A stretch of 42,616 bases of DNA from an uncultured Prevotella sp. (GTDB taxonomy: Bacteria; Bacteroidota; Bacteroidia; Bacteroidales; Bacteroidaceae): contig CAMJBL010000018.1 in NCBI GenBank assembly GCA_946403845.1, forward strand, positions 1 to 42,616, given 5' to 3'. The notes under the pieces are model-generated. The model did no database searches. It was not told where the DNA came from and saw only the letters and a list, made by a program, of their open reading frames with translations. Shown here in pieces: positions 42,580-42,616 of this stretch; position 1 is the stretch's first letter, and each line of letters starts with the position of its first letter. The position numbers were made by a program, and so were the translations under genes.

Positions 42580-42616
42580 ATGAAGATTTATCAGACAAAC
42601 GAAATCAAAAACATTG
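42580..42616 (+). CDS. Start of an EF-G-like GTPase gene (partial)
   Basis: The last 37 bases begin with ATG and encode MKIYQTNEIKNI, cut off by the window end. This start is very like the second EF-G/TetQ-like translation factor common in Bacteroidetes (recognised from memory, twelve residues only). A 13-base palindrome GGCTAATTTAGCC at 42531-42543 lies upstream and could be a regulatory site. Confidence 0.5.
   Translation, partial: MKIYQTNEIKNI

Noticed and set aside
1..42616. tRNA or rRNA genes
   Set aside because: No cloverleaf with a GGTTCRAATCC-type arm and no rRNA-like conserved blocks were noticed on either strand.

Overview
The window looks like chromosomal DNA of a Bacteroidota member, most likely order Bacteroidales and Prevotellaceae-like. 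The reasons are a SusC/SusD pair, a PUL-type one-protein hybrid regulator, surface lipoproteins, translational starts without clear Shine-Dalgarno sequences, and many promoters with the Bacteroidetes -7 box TAnnTTTG (several with a TTTG -33 box 19-20 bp upstream). The species is not determined.

Layout: (1) 1-707 holds a structured RNA candidate (6S-like rod), a small hypothetical ORF, a terminator, and a leftward promoter/operator that has no gene behind it. (2) 737-14927 is a complete fructan utilization locus, all on the minus strand. It has two transcription units, susC-susD-SGBP-GH32 lipoprotein and GH32-MFS permease-fructokinase, plus a fructose-type hybrid regulator between them. Surface GH32 and SGBP/SusCD would cut and import fructan, the periplasmic GH32 would finish it to fructose, the MFS permease would move fructose in and the PfkB kinase would phosphorylate it. 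(3) 15124-21541 holds ndk, a hipBA toxin-antitoxin module, alanine dehydrogenase, a 25-aa membrane peptide, an AlbA_2 protein and Tex. (4) 21621-24223 holds a LolA-like protein and an ABC-F ATPase. (5) 24345-32900 is a five-gene signalling operon: zinc-ribbon protein, membrane Ser/Thr kinase, zinc-ribbon protein with four AAA+ domains, zinc-ribbon/FHA protein and PP2C phosphatase. (6) 32920-42464 holds metA, a U32 peptidase, a membrane lipoprotein, an M28 peptidase, a membrane protein, a calycin-like lipoprotein, a TonB receptor and hemW; an EF-G-like gene starts at the right edge.

The strongest candidates for something undescribed are three. First, the kinase/tetra-AAA/FHA/phosphatase operon, in which short D-[MI]-T-[ML] motifs in the kinase and the first zinc-ribbon protein may be phospho-threonine tags for the FHA protein. 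Second, a three-site operator in the fructan locus, whose elements sit at 65 bp and 82-83 bp from the -7 box at all three sites, including one orphan site that drives no recognisable gene. Third, the hybrid regulator itself, which keeps the phospho-acceptor histidine, receiver and AraC domains but has no room for a histidine-kinase ATPase domain. Low-complexity or palindromic repeats have also entered reading frames in frame (HTCS linker, U32 peptidase, HemW).
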